DNA from: Taishania sp045629585
GTDB lineage: Bacteria > Bacteroidota > Bacteroidia > Flavobacteriales_D > Crocinitomicaceae
Reading direction: 5' to 3'
Assembly: GCA_045629585.1 (NCBI GenBank)
Contig: JAZQRM010000092.1
Location: 4,054 to 68,053, forward strand
DNA: 64,000 nt
Both the position numbers and the translations under genes were made by a program. The first letter of the stretch is position 1. Every line of letters begins with the position of its first letter. The notes below the pieces were generated by a model. It worked only from the letters and a program-made list of their open reading frames with translations, had not been told where the DNA came from and searched no databases. Of the stretch, positions 59,577 through 64,000 are shown in pieces.

Positions 59577-60386
59577 ATGCGTGAGATTATTGAAGCTGCG
59601 TGGGACAACCGCGATTTACTAAAAGAAGAACAAACCGTAAAAGCAATTGAAGCGGTTATCGAAGATATAGACAAAGGTCGTTTACGCGTTGCGGAACCCT
59701 TAGAAAATGGAGAATGGCAAGTAAATGAATGGGTGAAAAAAGCAGTAGTTATGTACTTCCCTATTCGTAAAATGGAAACAATCGAAGTGGGGCCATTTGA
59801 ATTCCACGACAAAATGGCTTTGAAAACAGATTACGAAAAATTAGGCGTGCGTGTCGTTCCTCCTGCAGTTGCTCGTTATGGCGCATTTGTTTCTCCTGGT
59901 GTAATCTTAATGCCTTCTTATGTTAACATCGGTGCCTATGTTGACGCAGGAACAATGGTGGACACTTGGGCAACAGTTGGATCATGTGCTCAAATTGGAA
60001 AAAATGTTCACCTTTCTGGAGGAGTTGGAATTGGTGGAGTTTTAGAACCCTTACAAGCGGCTCCTGTAATCATTGAAGACGATGCTTTTATTGGTTCACG
60101 TTGCATCGTTGTGGAAGGTGTTCGAGTTGGAAAACAGGCTGTTTTAGGAGCAAATGTAGTTTTAACAAAATCAACGAAAATCATTGACGTTACAGGTGAT
60201 GAACCTGTTGAGATAAAAGGATATGTCCCAGAACGATCTGTGGTAATCCCTGGTTCATATACGAAAAAATTTCCTGCTGGTGAATTTCAAGTACCTTGTG
60301 CGTTGATCATTGGACAACGTAAAGCATCAACCGACTTAAAAACATCTTTAAACGACGCATTGAGAGAACACAACGTAGCTGTTTAA
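59577..60386 (+). CDS. dapD: Tetrahydrodipicolinate N-succinyltransferase
   Basis: 269 residues. Lysine/diaminopimelate synthesis, succinyl branch. Helical N-terminal domain, then a left-handed beta helix of hexapeptide repeats (from about residue 105, VSPGVILMPSYVNIGAYVDA, GTMVDTWATVGSC, NVHLSGGVGIGG) and a C-terminal domain. Length matches the E. coli type. It has its own promoter and terminator. Confidence 0.96.
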   Translation: MREIIEAAWDNRDLLKEEQTVKAIEAVIEDIDKGRLRVAEPLENGEWQVNEWVKKAVVMYFPIRKMETIEVGPFEFHDKMALKTDYEKLGVRVVPPAVARYGAFVSPGVILMPSYVNIGAYVDAGTMVDTWATVGSCAQIGKNVHLSGGVGIGGVLEPLQAAPVIIEDDAFIGSRCIVVEGVRVGKQAVLGANVVLTKSTKIIDVTGDEPVEIKGYVPERSVVIPGSYTKKFPAGEFQVPCALIIGQRKASTDLKTSLNDALREHNVAV

Positions 60387-60402
60387 AAAAATAAAAGATT
60401 TT

Positions 60403-60437
60403 AAACGAGGCTGAAGAGATTCAACCTCGTTTTTTTA
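60403..60437 (+). terminator. Terminator after dapD
   Basis: Stem AAACGAGG/CCTCGTTT, extended inside by TGAA/TTCA, with a T run. Confidence 0.9.
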
Positions 60438-60513
60438 CAACTAAACAATCAGCTATTAATCATTTGTCCCTCTTCTATTTACCTACAAGAGGATAAAAAA
60501 TATTGTATACAAA

Positions 60514-61854
60514 ATGAATAAACAACATTTTATCACCTTATTTGCGTTCGCTTTTTTCCATTTGACCATTTTGGGACAAGCAAATAATGCCCTTACCCCC
60601 TTAAAAAAATACATCTCAAAAGATAGCACAAGCTATATTAGTGCGAGTGCTTTTGGACAATTCTGGGGCAGATATACAGAACATAATCCGGGATCTTTAA
60701 TGAATAACGAACCCATCAATGAATCCTTTGATGTCGGAATTCGTCGAATACGTTTTGTTGCCACTGCGGTGATTCAAGATAGATTTACATTTTACACACA
60801 TATTGGGCTAAACAATCTATCTCCCTATAACCAAAGAAAAACAGGAATCTTCTTACATGATGCGACCTTTGATGCGAAGATTTATAAAAGTTATTTTGAA
60901 TTAGGGTTGGGATTAGGAGGATGGAATGGAACGTCCCGATTTTCAGCTTCAGCAACCTCATCCATACTTGGTGTTGATTTACCTTTGATTCAAGAGACAA
61001 CAAATGATGTCACAGATCAGTTTGGTCGTAAATTTGGAATCTACGCAAAAGGGAAAATCAATAAATTTGACTACCGATTGGTAATGGCTCAGCCCTTCCC
61101 TACTCGATCTGCATTAGCAACCGTTGAACAATTAGATCAAGTAGCGATCAATCAATCGGTGTTTAATCGAGAAAATCCTCATTTTAACTATTCAGGGTAC
61201 TTTCAATATCAAATCCTCGATCAAGAAAGCAATCAAACTCCTTATAATAGTGGGTCTTATTTAGGTAAAAAACGTATCGTAAATGTTGGAACAGGTTTTC
61301 AAACGCAAAAAAATGCGGTATGGCATAGAAATACGGATCTTGACACTATCCGAACAAATCTTTTCCAGTTTGGATTAGATGTATTTGTAGATTATGCGTT
61401 GAATGCAGAAAAACAAAATGCAATTACTTTTTATGCTGCGTATTTACACTATAACTACGGAACGAATTACATTAGAAACGTTGGCCCGTTGAACATAGCA
61501 AATGGAGTAAATGGTCAAGGGTCCTTTAATGGTCCAGGAAATAATCTTCCTTTAATCGGAACAGGAAATGTGGGGTATTTTCAAGCAGCTTACAAATTCA
61601 AGAACAATCTACTCGGTCAGAAATTAGGAACTTTGCAACCTTATTTTATTTACTCAGTCGCCGACTACCAAAAATTAGATGATTTAGTACACGTTTTCCA
61701 CGCAGGTGTAAACTGGTTGGTCATTGGTCAAAATGTAAAAATCAGCCTAGATTACCAAAGTAGACCCGTATTCAATCAAATCAATGACGGTATTCACAGT
61801 AATCCTAATCAAAGAAAATCACAATTAATATTACAGGTTCAAGTAGCCATATAA
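60514..61854 (+). CDS. Porin, phosphate-selective porin O/P-like
   Basis: 446 residues. Signal peptide to about residue 22 (ILGQ), then a long barrel with family-like segments (VGIRRIRFVATAVIQDRFTF, YKSYFELGLGLGGWNG) and the C-terminal VNWLVIGQNVKISLDYQ and LILQVQVAI, the typical end of the O/P group. Trimeric outer-membrane channel by family. Single gene, with a bidirectional terminator shared with aconitase. Ion preference is not predictable. Confidence 0.82.
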   Translation: MNKQHFITLFAFAFFHLTILGQANNALTPLKKYISKDSTSYISASAFGQFWGRYTEHNPGSLMNNEPINESFDVGIRRIRFVATAVIQDRFTFYTHIGLNNLSPYNQRKTGIFLHDATFDAKIYKSYFELGLGLGGWNGTSRFSASATSSILGVDLPLIQETTNDVTDQFGRKFGIYAKGKINKFDYRLVMAQPFPTRSALATVEQLDQVAINQSVFNRENPHFNYSGYFQYQILDQESNQTPYNSGSYLGKKRIVNVGTGFQTQKNAVWHRNTDLDTIRTNLFQFGLDVFVDYALNAEKQNAITFYAAYLHYNYGTNYIRNVGPLNIANGVNGQGSFNGPGNNLPLIGTGNVGYFQAAYKFKNNLLGQKLGTLQPYFIYSVADYQKLDDLVHVFHAGVNWLVIGQNVKISLDYQSRPVFNQINDGIHSNPNQRKSQLILQVQVAI

Positions 61855-61856
61855 AC

Positions 61857-61891
61857 TAAAAAGCCCGATCATCAGACCGGGCTTTCTCTTT
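61857..61891. terminator. Bidirectional terminator between the porin and aconitase genes
   Basis: Stem AAAGCCCG/CGGGCTTT (61860-61867 with 61878-61885). Confidence 0.9.
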
Positions 61892-61903
61892 ATTTATTAA
61901 TTC

Positions 61904-64000
61904 TTATTTCGAACTTTCCAGCTTGATTAAGTTCAATGCTGATCCAGCCTTAAACCAACCGATTTGTTGTTCGTTGTAAGTGTGATTTGTAGCAATTACA
62001 TCCACCGAACCATCTGTATGAACAGCTTCTATTAAAAGAGGCTTCCCAGGTGCAAACTCAGTTAAATCTATAAAATTAAAGGTATCGTCTTCTTGAATCT
62101 TGTCGTAATCTGACTTATCAATGAAGGTTAACGCTAACATTCCTTGCTTTTTCAAATTCGTTTCATGAATACGGGCAAAAGATTTTACCAAAACCGCTTT
62201 AACACCCAAATGCCTAGGTTGCATAGCGGCGTGCTCACGTGAAGAACCTTCCCCGTAGTTTTCATCTCCAACGATAATGGAAGGGATATCAGCGGCTTTG
62301 TATGCCCGTGCTGTGTCAGGCACTGCACCATATGTTCCTGTCAGTTGATTTTTTACGGAATTAGGAGTTCCATTAAAAGCGTTAACAGCACCTATTAAGG
62401 TATTGTTCGCAATATTATCCAAATGCCCACGGTAACGTAACCAAGGACCAGCCATGGAAATATGATCCGTTGTACATTTTCCAAATGCCTTGATCAATAA
62501 CTTAGCACCTGTTATATTTTTCCCATCCCATGCAGGAAAAGGTTCTAATAATTGTAAACGTGAAGACTCCGGATTAACAATCACTTGAATTTCGGAACCA
62601 TTAGCCGCAGGAGCAAGAAAACCAGGGTCTTCCACTTCAAATCCTCTTGTAGGTAATTCATCACCCGTTGGCGGATTCAATTTTATCTCAATCCCATCTT
62701 CGTTGGTAACCGTATCCGTTATCGGGTTAAAGTCCAAACGTCCGGAAATAGCCAATGCCGCAACCATCTCAGGTGATGTTACAAAAGCGTGGGTATTTGG
62801 ATTTCCATCCGCACGTTTAGAAAAATTTCGGTTGAAAGAATGTACAATCGTATTCTTTTCTTGCTTATCAGCACCCGCTCTATCCCATTGTCCAATACAA
62901 GGTCCACAAGCATTCGTAAATACCATAGTCCCCATTTTTTCGAATGCTTCAATAATTCCATCCCGCTCAATGGTGTAGCGTATTTGCTCCGAACCTGGAT
63001 TAATACCAAATTCAGCCTTTGGTTTTATATTATTCGCAACAGCTTGATTCACAATAGAAACAGCACGCGACATATCTTCATACGAAGAGTTGGTACAAGA
63101 TCCAATCAATCCCCATTCTACTTTTAATGGCCAATCATTCTTCGCTGCTTCTTCCTTCATTCTAGAAACTGGAGTTCCACGATCGGGTGTAAATGGACCA
63201 TTTATATGTGGTTCTAATTCTGATAAATTAATTTCAATCAACTCATCAAAATAAAGAGATGGATTAGCGTACACTTCTGGATCTGCCGTTAAATAATCAG
63301 CAACTTTATCCGCTGCATCTACCACATCTTGTCGTCCTGTTGCCGTTAAATAACGACGCATCGAATCATCGTAACCGAAAGTAGAAGTTGTTGCGCCAAT
63401 TTCAGCACCCATATTACAAATTGTTCCTTTTCCTGTTGCAGAAATGGACTTTGCGCCTTCACCAAAATATTCAACGATAGCACCTGTTCCACCTTTCACA
63501 GTTAAAATATCCGCGACTTTTAAAATCACATCTTTTGGAGCAGTCCAACCATTCAATTTCCCAGTTAATTTAATCCCAATCATTTTCGGAAATTTCAACT
63601 CCCAAGCCATTCCAGACATGACATCCACCGCGTCCGCACCACCAACACCAATGGCAAGCATTCCAAGACCACCAGCATTTACAGTATGTGAATCCGTTCC
63701 AATCATCAATCCACCTGGAAAAGCATAATTTTCTAATATAATTTGGTGAATAATTCCCGAACCTGGTTTCCAAAATCCAATACCATATTTATTCGAAACT
63801 GAGGATAAAAAATCAAAGACTTCTTTGGATTGGGAATTCGCCACAGCCAAATCGGTCTCCGCTCCAACTTTTGCTTGAATCAAGTGATCACAATGAACCG
63901 TCGTTGGAACAGCAACTTTAGCTTTTCCAGCGTGCATAAATTGCAACAAGGCCATCTGTGCCGTCGCATCTTGACAAGCAACACGATCAGGTGCAAAATC
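61904..64000 (-). CDS. Aconitate hydratase, mitochondrial type; N-terminus outside window
   Basis: The last 699 residues are visible; the frame is open to base 64000, so the true start lies beyond the window and the Met at 63955 is internal. Interconverts citrate and isocitrate in the TCA cycle. It has MIGTDSHTVNAGGLGMLAIG, SCTNSSYEDMSRA and NACGPCIGQW, which supply the three cysteine ligands of the 4Fe-4S cluster, and the swivel-domain motif GEGSSREHAAMQPRHLG. The pattern matches mitochondrial aconitase rather than AcnB. It ends in a shared terminator region with the porin. Confidence 0.95.
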   Translation of the reverse strand, partial: DFAPDRVACQDATAQMALLQFMHAGKAKVAVPTTVHCDHLIQAKVGAETDLAVANSQSKEVFDFLSSVSNKYGIGFWKPGSGIIHQIILENYAFPGGLMIGTDSHTVNAGGLGMLAIGVGGADAVDVMSGMAWELKFPKMIGIKLTGKLNGWTAPKDVILKVADILTVKGGTGAIVEYFGEGAKSISATGKGTICNMGAEIGATTSTFGYDDSMRRYLTATGRQDVVDAADKVADYLTADPEVYANPSLYFDELIEINLSELEPHINGPFTPDRGTPVSRMKEEAAKNDWPLKVEWGLIGSCTNSSYEDMSRAVSIVNQAVANNIKPKAEFGINPGSEQIRYTIERDGIIEAFEKMGTMVFTNACGPCIGQWDRAGADKQEKNTIVHSFNRNFSKRADGNPNTHAFVTSPEMVAALAISGRLDFNPITDTVTNEDGIEIKLNPPTGDELPTRGFEVEDPGFLAPAANGSEIQVIVNPESSRLQLLEPFPAWDGKNITGAKLLIKAFGKCTTDHISMAGPWLRYRGHLDNIANNTLIGAVNAFNGTPNSVKNQLTGTYGAVPDTARAYKAADIPSIIVGDENYGEGSSREHAAMQPRHLGVKAVLVKSFARIHETNLKKQGMLALTFIDKSDYDKIQEDDTFNFIDLTEFAPGKPLLIEAVHTDGSVDVIATNHTYNEQQIGWFKAGSALNLIKLESSK

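Noticed and set aside
1..64000. CRISPR array or antiphage defence island
   Set aside because: No regularly spaced repeats, Cas genes, restriction enzymes or other known defence proteins were found.

Overview
The window reads as a stretch of Bacteroidota chromosome, most likely order Flavobacteriales. A family such as Crocinitomicaceae is possible but not proven. The grounds are low GC by eye, no Shine-Dalgarno pattern, repeated promoters of the phylum type (TTG, about 19 nt, TAnnTTTG), a type IX secretion cluster (PorU, PorV, a PorP/SprF protein, GldJ beside MurF), one enzyme with a type IX sorting tail, a GLPGLI protein beside an outer-membrane barrel, a GWxTD protein, and a replicative DnaE with a fused DnaQ exonuclease. 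No insertion sequence, prophage, CRISPR array or antiphage island was seen. Gene content is mainly core, packed tightly with many short overlaps.

Layout. 1-3.2 kb: a translesion-type cassette (a second DnaE-like polymerase cut by the window edge, plus DinB) divergent from a tiny HTH regulator across a perfect inverted repeat; then a structured non-coding element. 3.2-8.8 kb: a secreted sugar dehydrogenase, a dicarboxylate symporter, a small barrel, a PhnA protein, and a degenerate kinase/regulator pair. 8.9-17.8 kb: ispF, porV, porU, then divergently porP/sprF-like and gldJ. 17.9-27.1 kb: murF, a reductase, a probable small RNA, acyl-CoA dehydrogenase, anmK, an amino-acid dehydrogenase, exbB-exbD-tonB and folC. 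27.2-28.9 kb: three tRNA-Val, a fatty acid hydroxylase, two tRNA-Ser. 29-42 kb: a GWxTD protein, a glycosyltransferase, aroQ/xerD with overlapping start codons, bestrophin, rimO, a lipoprotein, elbB, pckA, corA, a peptidase, a YigZ protein, an SPFH protein. 42-53 kb: dnaA, a thioesterase, an arginase-family enzyme, a membrane patatin, a SirB1-like protein, replicative dnaE. 53-64 kb: a YeaQ-type membrane protein, two DUF1573 proteins, a lipoprotein, def, a large barrel with a GLPGLI partner, ruvX, dapD, a porin and aconitase (N-terminus cut by the window end).

How the parts connect. PorU, PorV, the PorP/SprF protein and GldJ act in the machine that would export the dehydrogenase near 4 kb. 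ExbB/ExbD/TonB energise outer-membrane transport, to which barrel proteins such as the one at 55.6 kb may belong. The two polymerase regions (1-2.7 kb and 48-52.8 kb) give the cell a proofreading replicase and a second, probably non-proofreading one.

No single large undescribed system is evident. The best leads are the shared operator of the dinB/dnaE2-like cassette, a kinase/regulator pair that has lost its phosphotransfer residues, a promoter-terminator-bounded RNA candidate near 20.1 kb, the structured element near 3.1 kb, and several transcripts that appear to start at or almost at the first codon or first tRNA base.
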